NCBI GenBank assembly: GCA_017860005.1
Contig: JAFNAE010000004.1
Location: forward strand, 1-46,130
DNA: 46,130 bases
Direction of reading: 5' to 3'
Origin: Acidobacteriota bacterium
GTDB lineage: Bacteria > Acidobacteriota > Thermoanaerobaculia > Multivoradales > JAGPDF01
A program made the position numbers and the translations under genes. The notes under the pieces are model-generated. The model searched no databases. It worked only from the letters and a program-made list of their open reading frames with translations, and was not told the origin of the DNA. Below are positions 39,215 through 46,130 of this stretch, one piece after another. The stretch's first letter is position 1; each line of letters opens with the position of its first letter.

Positions 39215-40576
39215 GTGCTCACCGCGCATCGTCTCCGGGTCGGCGCCTTGGTGCTCGGCCTGGCCGTCTCGGCGGTCCTGGTCGCGCTCGCGCAGGCGGG
39301 TGGCGACCAGCTCAACCTGCTCGCGCGCGGCTGGCTGCTGGCCGCGCGCGGCGAGCTCGTCCCCTACGGCAACCCGCTCTCGTCGGGCGGCAACGCCCCG
39401 GGCGCCCTCTCTTCGGTGCTGGTCGGGTGGCCGCTCGCAGCCTGGGCGGACCACCGCGCGCCGATCGTCCTGATCTGGGTCCTCCACCTCGGGGCCTGGC
39501 TGGTGCTCGACCGGACGCTGCGCGGCGCGCTGACGCCGCTCGAGCGCGCGGCGCTCGCGGTCGTCTACTGGCTCAACCCCTGGCGCGTGGAGGCCGCCGG
39601 CTTCCTGTGGAACCCGAACTACCTGCCGCTGGTCGGCGCGGTGCACCTGGCCACCGCGCGCGCGCTGGCCGCCCGGCCGCGCTTCGCGGCCACGTTCGTC
39701 CACGTCCTGGCGCTCGGCCTGGGGGCGCAGCTGCATCCTTCGGTGTTGTTGCTGGGGGTACTCTCGGCGCTGCTCTGGGCGCGCGGCTACGTGCGCGTGT
39801 CGTGGCCCGGATTCGCGGCGGGTTGCGCGGCGACGGCGGCGACGCTCGCGCCCTGGCTCGCCGCGGTGGCGGCGCGGCCGGAGCTCGCCGCGGCCGGCGC
39901 CGGCTTTCCGTTCCGCGGCCTGCTGCTCGTCCAGCCGATGCTCAAGGGGCTCTCGTACTGGCTGCGCTACCCCTCGCTCGCGCTGCACCGGGAGAGCGCG
40001 CGCTTCGACTTCTCGGCGCGCCTGGGGCCGGAGACGGACGCCTGGCTGGCGCCCGCGACCGGGGCGCTGCTCGCGGTGGCCGGAGTCGCGACGGTGGCGT
40101 TCGCGCTCTGGGCCAACTTCGCCTTCTTCCGCGCGCGCCGCCGCTCGCCGCTGGCGCGCCCGCGCCCGCAGGAGGGGGAGCGCGGCTGGCTCGACGGCTA
40201 CGTGACGCTGGCGCTGGTGGCGGCGGTAGCGACGTTCGCGGCTTCGCCCACGACGCCGCAGGCCTGGCAGATGATGCCGTTCCTGCACGTCGCGGTGCTG
40301 CCGGTCGTGCGCGGCATCGGGCAGCTCGGCCGGCGGTTCGGCGAGGCGCGCGTCGTGAAGGGCCTCGCGGCCGCGGCCGCCATCGTGCTCGCGGCCGACC
40401 TCGCGCTCGCCGCGGGCGCGCCCAACTTCCGCTGCGGCGGCCGCCACGCCGTGGTCATCCCGCTCCGGGCTGCTTCGCCCATGTTCGAGGAGCTCGGCCT
40501 CCAGCGCACCTGCCCCTGGCCCCTCGACCGCCCCGGCGGCTGGTGGCCCGACGTCCTGCCCGAGGACCCAGAGTAG
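39215..40576 (+). CDS. Multi-pass membrane protein, possible GT-C-type glycosyltransferase
   Basis: The product is 453 aa from GTG at 39215, with GAGGG 6 nt before it. It has about nine to ten hydrophobic segments, an early loop (LARGWLLAARGELVPYGNPL) and long Ala/Leu-rich helices. The first-loop pattern with a substrate-facing acidic or polar stretch, and NPWRVEAAGFLWNPNYLPLV, are reminiscent of dolichyl-phosphate-mannose/ArnT-like GT-C enzymes, but the expected Asp pair is not obvious. The C-terminal soluble tail has two Cys. Treat the function as unknown. The last codons lie in the first copy of the 12-nt tandem repeat. Confidence 0.75.
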   Translation: MLTAHRLRVGALVLGLAVSAVLVALAQAGGDQLNLLARGWLLAARGELVPYGNPLSSGGNAPGALSSVLVGWPLAAWADHRAPIVLIWVLHLGAWLVLDRTLRGALTPLERAALAVVYWLNPWRVEAAGFLWNPNYLPLVGAVHLATARALAARPRFAATFVHVLALGLGAQLHPSVLLLGVLSALLWARGYVRVSWPGFAAGCAATAATLAPWLAAVAARPELAAAGAGFPFRGLLLVQPMLKGLSYWLRYPSLALHRESARFDFSARLGPETDAWLAPATGALLAVAGVATVAFALWANFAFFRARRRSPLARPRPQEGERGWLDGYVTLALVAAVATFAASPTTPQAWQMMPFLHVAVLPVVRGIGQLGRRFGEARVVKGLAAAAAIVLAADLALAAGAPNFRCGGRHAVVIPLRAASPMFEELGLQRTCPWPLDRPGGWWPDVLPEDPE

Positions 40577-40605
40577 GTGCAGAGTAGGTGCTGCAGAGTA
40601 GGTGC
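40569..40605 (+). repeat. Three copies of a 12-nt repeat (CAGAGTAGGTGC)
   Basis: Exact copies lie at 40569-40580, 40580-40591 (sharing one C) and 40594-40605. The last copy runs into the left terminal inverted repeat of the transposase element, and the first contains the stop of the upstream gene. The copies may have arisen from slippage or from repeated element end processing. Confidence 0.85.
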
Positions 40606-40619
40606 CAGCCGATTCCTGC
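40600..40619 (+). repeat. Left terminal inverted repeat of the RAYT element
   Basis: AGGTGCCAGCCG followed by ATTCCTGC matches the reverse complement of 41842-41861 at 18 of 20 positions; the first 12 bases are exact. Confidence 0.8.
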
Positions 40620-40849
40620 TCGACCAGCTGCCGTCGTCTTCCAGACCGGTCATTCAAAGCGTCGCGAAGTTCGCCAGAAAGTCCAGAGTCGCGCGGCCGT
40701 CGAGCCTCGGCAGCATCCGGAGAGTGAAGTTCGGTCCTCGCGGCATCGCTCATCCAGAAGAGGCGAGAAGAACCGGCTCGACCAGCTGATCGCTGAGACC
40801 CGGGACCCTCTCGAGCCTGCTCGTCTCCTCGAGCGTCGTCGCCTGCGGT

Positions 40850-41806
40850 TCAGACCGGCCAGCCCGTAGAGATGGCTGGCGACTCGGCGACGAAGGGGCC
40901 CGGGGGAAGGAAGGAGCCGACCGGGAAGCGGGCGAGGAGCTCGCGCAGGTCCCCGCCGCGGCGGAATCGGATGGAGGCCTCTCGATAGACCTGGACGAAT
41001 CGCCGGTAGGCAGCGCGCACGGTGTCGCGCACCGCCTTGGAGGCCGCATGCACGAGTGGCGCAGGGCGTCGTGCGACGCGACTTGGCGCATCGTGCGGAT
41101 TCTGCCGCGCGAGGCGGGCGCGGCCGAGCGGCTCTCTTCCGTTCTCCGCCCTGCGCACGGTTTCCGCCTCGACCGAGTCGACGAGGTCGGCGAGTCGGGC
41201 GCGAAGTTCCTCTGTGCTCAGCTGAGTCCAGCAAGGTAGCGGCGACAATTCGAAGCGCTCGACCGAAACGAAGTCCTGGCGCTCGAGAAGACCACACCTG
41301 TGGGCGGCCCGGTGGGAGCGCGTCCGGTCGAACCAGTGGCCAGTAACCGGCTCGCCGAAGAGGAGATTCCGGACAGCGTTCGCCCCTGGCCATTCTTCGG
41401 GTCGTCTGACCAGGTTCTCCTTGCAGCCGTGGCGAAGCAGGTACAGCAGCCTATCGACCTGCGCTGCGGGTTCTTCCGAGACAAGGATCGCCTGGTAGCG
41501 ACGCCCCCAGAACTTCTCGCGCCAGCGGACCGCGCGGCCGACCTCGCGGGCGAGGTTGGAGTTGAGGTAGTTCATGAAGGCGGCGAGGCGGGCGGCGCTT
41601 TGGACGGTTAGGAGCAGGTGGTAGTGGTTTCCGAGGAAGACGAAGGCGTGCACTTGCACCGGATAGAGGCGGACGGCGCGGGCGAGAACGCCCCGGCACA
41701 GGTCCGCGATCAACGGCGTCGGCTGGAGCAGGAACCGGCCCTGCACCGTCCGGCAGGTGACCTCGACGAGAGAATCCGGCGGATGGAAGCGGATGCGGCG
41801 TCCCAC
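40850..41806 (-). CDS. Y1-type (IS200/RAYT-like) transposase
   Basis: The product is 318 aa from GTG at 41806 (VGRRIRFHPPDSLVEVT). A TTG at 41848 would add 14 residues; the N-terminus is uncertain because no SD is clear. The Transposase_17/Y1 domain is seen at residues 1-140: the HUH motif is H61-Y62-H63 in FLGNHYHLLLTV, and the candidate nucleophile is Tyr122 in DRLLYLLRHGCKENLV. The middle has the family FWGRRYQAILVSEE segment. A C-terminal Arg-rich region (about 200-318) may bind the palindromic ends. These enzymes cut and join single-stranded DNA. There is no sign of frameshift in the core domain. Confidence 0.88.
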   Translation of the reverse strand: MGRRIRFHPPDSLVEVTCRTVQGRFLLQPTPLIADLCRGVLARAVRLYPVQVHAFVFLGNHYHLLLTVQSAARLAAFMNYLNSNLAREVGRAVRWREKFWGRRYQAILVSEEPAAQVDRLLYLLRHGCKENLVRRPEEWPGANAVRNLLFGEPVTGHWFDRTRSHRAAHRCGLLERQDFVSVERFELSPLPCWTQLSTEELRARLADLVDSVEAETVRRAENGREPLGRARLARQNPHDAPSRVARRPAPLVHAASKAVRDTVRAAYRRFVQVYREASIRFRRGGDLRELLARFPVGSFLPPGPFVAESPAISTGWPV

Positions 41807-41841
41807 GGGATCAAAGGACGGAAACCACCCCCCGCGACCTC

Positions 41842-41861
41842 GCAGCAAGCGGCTGGCACCT
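41842..41861 (-). repeat. Right terminal inverted repeat of the RAYT element
   Basis: GCAGCAAGCGGCTGGCACCT is the partner of the left repeat at 40600-40619 with two mismatches. It ends 27 bases before the stop of the neighbouring methyltransferase gene. Confidence 0.8.
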
Positions 41862-41888
41862 TGATGTGGCTCGGGGGACTGGGCGCGG

Positions 41889-42479
41889 CTACTTCGCGAG
41901 CACGAGGCAGTTCTGGCGCAGCCAGGGGGCGCGCTCGAGGCGCTCGAGGTCGCGCTTCACCTGCTCCGTGAGGTCCCGGTCGCAGGCGACCGATCGCGCC
42001 CGGAACCAGACGAGCCAGTCCTCCGCGGGGCGGCAGTTGATGTGGCCGCGGCCGCCCTGCTCGGGCGGCGCGGCGGTGAAGAAGATCCACCGCCGCGACA
42101 GTCGCACCAGGACGTCCACCAGCTCCTCGCTGCGCTCGGGCGGGATGTGCTCGGCGACCTCGACGCAGCAGGCGAGGTCCCACACGCCCTCCGACGCCGC
42201 GAAGTCCCGGACCTGGATGCGATCGCGGATCGCGGGGCTGGCGACCTCGAGCGCCGCCGCGGAGACCTCGGTTCCCGTGACCTCCCTGCCCGCCTCGAGG
42301 AACGACTCGAGCAGGAAGCCGTTGGCGCAACCGACGTCGATCGCCGAGTCGAACGGGAGCCTGGCGAGCAGCGAGGCGGCTAAGATGCGGTAGTCGGCCC
42401 GGTAGCGCTCGCGCGCCGCGAAGTTCTTCGCGCGGTAGACCTTGGGTCGGCGCGCCAGGGCACTCAGTCGCTTCCACAT
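41889..42479 (-). CDS. Class I SAM-dependent methyltransferase
   Basis: The product is 196 aa. The SAM-binding Rossmann motif I is AIDVGCANGFLLESFLEAG. GTEVSAAALEVA is the acidic second strand, and VWDLACCVEVAEHIPPE is the motif II/III region common to Methyltransf_11/23 proteins. The substrate is unknown; small-molecule or sugar methylation is possible. It begins 69 nt after the RlmL-like stop on the same strand. The RAYT element inserted just beyond its 3' end did not disrupt it. Confidence 0.85.
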   Translation of the reverse strand: MWKRLSALARRPKVYRAKNFAARERYRADYRILAASLLARLPFDSAIDVGCANGFLLESFLEAGREVTGTEVSAAALEVASPAIRDRIQVRDFAASEGVWDLACCVEVAEHIPPERSEELVDVLVRLSRRWIFFTAAPPEQGGRGHINCRPAEDWLVWFRARSVACDRDLTEQVKRDLERLERAPWLRQNCLVLAK

Positions 42480-42548
42480 CGGAGCCTCGCTGCGGAGTCC
42501 GGATCCTCTCGCCGTGAGCCTATCGAAGCGCCGGGCGGCCGGACGGCC

Positions 42549-43706
42549 TCACCAGAGGTCGAGCACCAGGATGCGTGCCTCGAGCGGGCCGTTGCGCACC
42601 GGGATGCGGCGCACGGGCTTCAGCCCGAGGTGCTTGCCGAGCCCCTCGCCGCCCGCGAGGACGATGGCCTTCCAGCCGCGGTAGCGCTGCTTCAGCAGGT
42701 CGCCGAGCCGGCGCCACGCCGCGTCCCCCTCGGCCCCCAGCCGCTCGCCGTAGGGAGGATTGACCGCGACGAGGCCGGGTCCGGGCGGGGGCTCGAAGGC
42801 GAACGCGTCGCCCAGGTCGATCCGCGCCCGGTCGCCGAGCCCCGCCGCCTCGAGGTTCCGGCGCGCGGCGGCCACCGCCTGAGCGTCGAGGTCGCGCCCG
42901 CACAGGCGCACCGCGGGTCCCGGCGCCGGGAACGGCTCGGCGCGCAGGCGCTCGAAGGCCGCGCGCTCGAATCCGGGCAGCCGTTCGAAGGCCCAGCGCG
43001 CGCGCAGCCGGTTGGGCGCCAGGCCGAGCGCGATCGCACCGGCCTCGGCCAGCAGTGTCCCGGAGCCGCACATCGGATCGACCACCGGCCCGAGGCCGTC
43101 CCAGCCCGAGGCGAGCACCGCCGCCGCCGCCAGCTGCTCGCGCACGGGCGCCGCGGTGGTCTCCAGCCGATAGCCACGCCGGTCGAGCGGCTCGCCCGAG
43201 CTGTCGGCGAGCAGGGTGGCGCGATCCTCGAACAGGCGCACTCGCAACGCCAGGTCGGGGTCGATGCGATCGACCGAGGCGCGCTCGCCGAAGCGCGCGC
43301 GCTGGCCGTCGACCAGCCCGTCCTTGACTTTGAGTGCCACCCAGCGCGTGTCGCGCACGCGCGAGCGGCCGGAGGTGGCCGCGACCGAGAAGGTGCGCTC
43401 GGGCCCGAGCAGGCCCGCGAGCTCCCCGGCGAGGAGCTCGCGCGCACCGCGATAGAGGGCTTCGTCGTCGGGCGCGGGCCAGGAGGCCAGCTCGAGCAGG
43501 ACCCGGTTGGCGGTGCGCAGGCGCCAGTTGGCGCGCAAGCCGTCGGCGAGCGTGCCGCGGAAGGCCACGCCGCCCGCCTCGGCCGTCTCGACCGCCAGGC
43601 CGGCCGCGCGCGCCTCGCGCTCGAGGATCTCCTCGAGCCCGCGCGCGCAGATCGCCACCCAGCGGCGCGGGGTCGCGGCCGACCAGGGCGCGGAGTCGCC
43701 GCTCAC
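42549..43706 (-). CDS. rlmL: RlmL/RlmK-type 23S rRNA guanine-N2 methyltransferase
   Basis: The product is 385 aa from GTG at 43706 (GTGA overlap with the flavin reductase). The N-terminal part (about 15-160) is a ferredoxin-like/THUMP region (CARGLEEILEREARAAGL; RTFSVAATSGRSRVRDTRWVALKVKDG). The methyltransferase part has the SAM motif DPMCGSGTLLAEA (about 208-222) and catalytic NPPYGERLG (about 316), diagnostic of N2-guanine methyltransferases. By family this is the RlmL half (m2G2445 in E. coli numbering); the RlmK half of the fused E. coli protein is absent. The exact target site is inferred. Confidence 0.88.
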   Translation of the reverse strand: MSGDSAPWSAATPRRWVAICARGLEEILEREARAAGLAVETAEAGGVAFRGTLADGLRANWRLRTANRVLLELASWPAPDDEALYRGARELLAGELAGLLGPERTFSVAATSGRSRVRDTRWVALKVKDGLVDGQRARFGERASVDRIDPDLALRVRLFEDRATLLADSSGEPLDRRGYRLETTAAPVREQLAAAAVLASGWDGLGPVVDPMCGSGTLLAEAGAIALGLAPNRLRARWAFERLPGFERAAFERLRAEPFPAPGPAVRLCGRDLDAQAVAAARRNLEAAGLGDRARIDLGDAFAFEPPPGPGLVAVNPPYGERLGAEGDAAWRRLGDLLKQRYRGWKAIVLAGGEGLGKHLGLKPVRRIPVRNGPLEARILVLDLW

Positions 43707-44197
43707 TCGGAGGCCGGATCGAGCCGGCGGTAGTCGCGGTTCCAGTAGACGAGCGGGCGCCCGCCCGGACGCGGCACGCCGCTCGCCTCGACCTGGCCGA
43801 TGTAGAGCGAGTGCGAGCCCGCGGGGTGGCGCGAGAAGATCGAGCAGTCGAGCCAGGCGAGCGCGTCCTCGAGCACCGGCGCGCCGGTCGCCGCGGTCGT
43901 CCAGCGTCCGGCCGCGAAGCGATCCTCGTCGCGCGCGCGGGCGAAGCGCTCGGACAGCTCACGCTGGTCCTCGGCCAGGATGTTGACCGCGAACGCGGTC
44001 TCCGGCTGCTCGAGCAGCGCGTGGGCGCGATGGCGGTGGTCGACCATCACCGCCACCAGCGGCGGGTCGGGCGACACCGAGACGAACGCCGACACGGTCA
44101 GGCCGTGAACGGTGTCCCCCGAGCGCAGCGTGAGCACCGTCACCCCGGCCGGGAAATGGCGGAGGGCGTCGCGGAAGGCGTCGGCGGAGACCGGCAT
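43703..44197 (-). CDS. Flavin reductase family protein
   Basis: The product is 164 aa with the flavin-reductase-like split-barrel motif order: RHFPAGVTVLTLRSGDTVHG, LTVSAFVSVSPDPPLVAVMV, FAVNILAEDQRELSERFA, and GSHSLYIGQVEASGV. These proteins bind FMN and reduce it with NAD(P)H, often for a partner monooxygenase. No oxygenase partner is next to it; it is coupled to the rRNA methyltransferase gene instead, probably just by shared transcript. Members of this family also include flavin-binding proteins without free-flavin reductase activity. Confidence 0.9.
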   Translation of the reverse strand: MPVSADAFRDALRHFPAGVTVLTLRSGDTVHGLTVSAFVSVSPDPPLVAVMVDHRHRAHALLEQPETAFAVNILAEDQRELSERFARARDEDRFAAGRWTTAATGAPVLEDALAWLDCSIFSRHPAGSHSLYIGQVEASGVPRPGGRPLVYWNRDYRRLDPASE

Positions 44198-44244
44198 GGC
44201 GGCGAGGAGTCTAGCGCCGCGCCGGTGCCGCGCGGCGGCCGGCG

Positions 44245-46011
44245 TCAGCGGGCGACGAGGCGCCAGAGCTCGCGGCTGGCGCGCCCGGCGCGGTCGCTGA
44301 CCACGACCTCGAGGGCGGGCGCCCCCTGCTCGTCGCGCGCGAGGCGCAGCCGGGCCTCGGCCAGGCCGCAGCCGATGTCGCCCAGGCGGAGCGTCGTCGC
44401 CTGCCCGGGATCGAGTGGCAGGTGGGCGCCCAGGCGCGCGTGGCGCGCCACCCGGAGCTCGAGCTCGGCGCTCTCACCGGCGAGCGGCAGCCGCGCGGCC
44501 TCCGCCGCGCCGTCCAGCGCACAGGGCACCGCGGCCCAGCCCGCGTTCCCGGTCGAGACCTCGAGCCCGAGGCCGCAGACCTGGTCGGGCGCGCTGCTCG
44601 GCGTGCCCCAGAAGCGGCGGATCTCCCGCCGGTCGGGCACCGGAGCGAGCTCGGCCCAGGGGTGGACGAGGTCGAGTTGGAACCCGATCGACGGCGAGCT
44701 GGCGGTCCGCCCGCGCGCGTCGCGCGCGACGGCGGCGACCTCGTAGCGCGTGCTGCCGGAGAAGACCGGCTCGCGCCCGGTGTCCCGGCCGCCGACGACG
44801 ATCGACCAGTCGAGCGGGCGCCCGTAGCGGTCGGCGGCGTTGACCTCGGCGCGGGGCGCCACGGCCGAGCAGGTGCCCGCGGTCACCGGTGCCTCGCCCG
44901 CGCCGCGCAGCACGAGCGCGGGCGGCGGCGGCGCCACCGAGTCCACCGGCCGCAGCGTGCGCGCGCCGGCGGGGAAGCCGTCGAGCCCGCTCGCGCTCGC
45001 GGCCGTCACGCGCCACCAGGCGGTTTCGGCGGGCGGGCGCACGAGGCGGTGCCGGGTCCCGGCGACGCCGGCAGCGCGCTCGATCAGGGAGCCGCAGGCG
45101 GCGTCGCCGCAGACTTCGACGGTGTAGCTGCGCGCCCCGGGCACCTCGGCCCAGACCAGGATCGGGTCGTCGAGCCCGAGCTCGCCGCCCTCGGCCGGCA
45201 GCACCAGCTCGGGCGCGGGCAGCAACGCCTCGGCGGGCGTCGGCGGCTGCCTCGGCTCGACCGTCGTGCCGGTGCCCTCGGGCAGCTCGACCCTGCGCCC
45301 GGCGGCGGAGACCTCGGCCTGGCCGCGGTAGATCATCAGGCGCGACGAGCCCCGCTCCTCGGCGCGCGAGCGCGCGTGCAGCGCGCCGCCCGGCGTGCCG
45401 GTCGCCCGCCCGCGCGCGTCGCCGAGCACGATGTCGATCTCGGGCGTCGTGCCGGCGCGCGGCGCCGCCTCGACGTCGGCCTGGCCGACCCGGATCTCGA
45501 TCTCGTTGCGCGGCAGGGGGGTCGCGGCGTTCGCCTGCCGGCGCAGGAAGACGAGCGAGTTCTCGGTCAGCGTCACCGACGAGCCGTCGTCGAAGCGCAG
45601 GCGCGAGGAGCCCGCCTCGAACGTTCGCACGCCGTCGCGGTCGAGCAGGAGGTCGCCCTCCGCGGCCGGCCGCCAGGGCACCGGCGCGGGCCGCTCGTCG
45701 ACGCGGCCCGCGACCGTCTCGACCTGCGCGCTGGGCTGCGGCGTCGGGCGCTCGACCCAGATCCGGATGCGCTGTCCGGGGCGCAGCAGGTCGGGATCGA
45801 CGATGCCGGGATTGAGGCGGTGGAGCTCGCGCCACGCCTCCGGATTGCCGAGGAACCGCCCGGCCAGGCCCTCGAGCGTGTCGCCGGGCCGTACCACGTG
45901 CCAGGCCGCCTCCCAGTTCGGGCGCGGCGAGAGCTCCTGCGCGGCCGCGCCCGCGGCGGCGAGCGCCAGGGCGGCGAGCAGGGGCCGGAGCGGACGGGCG
46001 ATACGGGGCAT
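44245..46011 (-). CDS. Exported LysM and FecR-domain protein
   Basis: The product is 588 aa. GGAGG lies 4 nt before the ATG at 46011. Residues 1-24 are a signal peptide ending AGAAAQ. A LysM domain follows at about 36-85 (HVVRPGDTLEGLAGRFLGNP; LRPGQRIRIWV), which binds peptidoglycan or related glycans. A FecR-type domain spans about 112-245 (EGDLLLDRDGVRTFEAGSS; LRFDDGSSVTLTENSLVFL; ATGTPGGALHARS). The rest (about 265-588) is beta-rich and resembles two Ig/fibronectin-like modules (DDPILVWAEVPGARSYTVEV). There is no TM segment or sigma-factor partner, so it is probably a cell-wall-bound structural or sensing protein rather than a classic FecR regulator. Confidence 0.87.
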   Translation of the reverse strand: MPRIARPLRPLLAALALAAAGAAAQELSPRPNWEAAWHVVRPGDTLEGLAGRFLGNPEAWRELHRLNPGIVDPDLLRPGQRIRIWVERPTPQPSAQVETVAGRVDERPAPVPWRPAAEGDLLLDRDGVRTFEAGSSRLRFDDGSSVTLTENSLVFLRRQANAATPLPRNEIEIRVGQADVEAAPRAGTTPEIDIVLGDARGRATGTPGGALHARSRAEERGSSRLMIYRGQAEVSAAGRRVELPEGTGTTVEPRQPPTPAEALLPAPELVLPAEGGELGLDDPILVWAEVPGARSYTVEVCGDAACGSLIERAAGVAGTRHRLVRPPAETAWWRVTAASASGLDGFPAGARTLRPVDSVAPPPPALVLRGAGEAPVTAGTCSAVAPRAEVNAADRYGRPLDWSIVVGGRDTGREPVFSGSTRYEVAAVARDARGRTASSPSIGFQLDLVHPWAELAPVPDRREIRRFWGTPSSAPDQVCGLGLEVSTGNAGWAAVPCALDGAAEAARLPLAGESAELELRVARHARLGAHLPLDPGQATTLRLGDIGCGLAEARLRLARDEQGAPALEVVVSDRAGRASRELWRLVAR

Positions 46012-46100
46012 TCGTCCTCCGAGGGTGCTGCGGTCCGGGCCGATTGTATGCCCGGCGCGCCGGTGCGCGGACCGCGAGCGGGTCCGGGGCTGCGCGCCGC

Positions 46101-46130
46101 TCAGCCGGACGGGACCGGCGGGCGGCGCTC
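46101..46130 (-). CDS. Possible C-terminal end of a gene entering from the right edge
   Basis: On the minus strand the last bases read as nine codons (ERRPPVPSG) and TGA at 46103-46101. It could be the tail of a gene upstream of the LysM-FecR gene, separated from it by 89 bp. The stretch is too short to support beyond its position. Confidence 0.2.
   Translation of the reverse strand, partial: ERRPPVPSG

Larger units (their letters stand above)
40600..41861 (-). mobile_element. RAYT (REP-associated tyrosine transposase) element bounded by inverted repeats
   Basis: This 1262-bp segment contains one transposase gene on the minus strand and is bounded by 20-nt imperfect inverted repeats (18/20). 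Such GGTGCC/GGCACC-centred ends are in keeping with REP-like palindromic ends recognised by single-strand HUH transposases. Beyond the gene, 40620-40849 holds no supportable ORF; it contains a second copy of the CTCGACCAGCTG string (40618-40629 and about 40787-40798). No target-site duplication is expected for this class, and none is evident apart from the tandem repeats on the left. Confidence 0.7.

Noticed and set aside
40569-40605. Short CRISPR-like array
   Set aside because: The copies are 12 nt with almost no spacers and no cas genes are present; they belong to the RAYT element boundary.
40620-40849. A gene or frameshifted tail of the transposase in the 230 bp past its stop
   Set aside because: Minus-frame readings beyond the stop show no recognisable motif, and the core Y1 domain is intact, so I treat this as element non-coding sequence.

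Overview
This window is very GC-rich bacterial chromosome, coding-dense, with mostly short intergenic gaps. The best taxonomic clue is a secreted protein with the Acidobacteria-type VWFA-related domain (complement 6339-7457). Together with the extreme GC content and the mix of PBP1B, RodZ, OPT and NrfD-type genes, it suggests Acidobacteriota, with a deltaproteobacterial-like lineage as the alternative. The organism looks like a diderm heterotroph: lipoprotein PPIase, TAT-exported molybdoenzyme, UB2H-type PBP1B. There is no phage, plasmid or CRISPR signal. The only mobile element is a single REP-associated (Y1/HUH) transposase.

Layout. (1) 1-2821: a divergent pair, a long GreA-type elongation factor cut by the left edge and a helical-repeat protein. 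(2) 2879-6326: a tightly coupled operon of a RodZ-like HTH/membrane protein, a second helical-repeat protein, a J-domain/TPR protein and a PP2C phosphatase. (3) 6339-11436 (minus): acyl-CoA ligase, bifunctional enoyl-CoA hydratase/3-hydroxyacyl-CoA dehydrogenase, and the VWFA-type protein. (4) 11642-15197: tRNA-Pro(CGG), then two unrelated peptide transporters (OPT, POT). (5) 15256-20807 (minus): a sulfur respiration/uptake operon with a PsrA/PhsA-like molybdoenzyme, a four-cluster ferredoxin, an NrfD membrane subunit, two half-size YeeE/YedE proteins and a membrane-anchored rhodanese fold lacking its catalytic Cys. A 19-nt palindrome lies upstream. (6) 20944-22047 (minus): SerC. (7) 22265-27368: a five-gene cluster of an ICDH/IPMDH-family dehydrogenase, an HMG-CoA-lyase-family enzyme, a class III CoA-transferase and the two subunits of an aconitase/isopropylmalate-isomerase-type hydro-lyase. 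(8) 27427-30566: EamA exporter and PBP1B-like peptidoglycan synthase. (9) 30556-34217 (minus): DUF1015 protein, SerA-type dehydrogenase with an ACT domain, and N-formylglutamate-amidohydrolase-like protein. (10) 34372-37981: a GAPDH paralog lacking its catalytic Cys, a canonical GAPDH and a ketosynthase-like protein, linked by GTGA overlaps. (11) 38022-40576: PpiC-type lipoprotein and a multi-pass membrane protein. (12) 40600-41861: the transposase element with imperfect 20-nt terminal inverted repeats. (13) 41889-46130 (minus): SAM methyltransferase, RlmL-type rRNA methyltransferase, flavin reductase, LysM-FecR protein, and possibly the tail of another gene.

The most interesting region is the five-gene cluster at 22265-27368. 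Its enzyme classes together would make a complete reversible route: 2-oxoacid plus CO2, to a 3-substituted malate, to the citramalate/citrate-type isomer, to its CoA thioester, to acetyl-CoA plus a one-carbon-shorter 2-oxoacid. The substrate cannot be fixed from sequence. Next are the tandem GAPDH pair with an active-site-lacking partner, and the sulfur operon. Translational coupling by GTGA/ATGA overlap recurs throughout the window.
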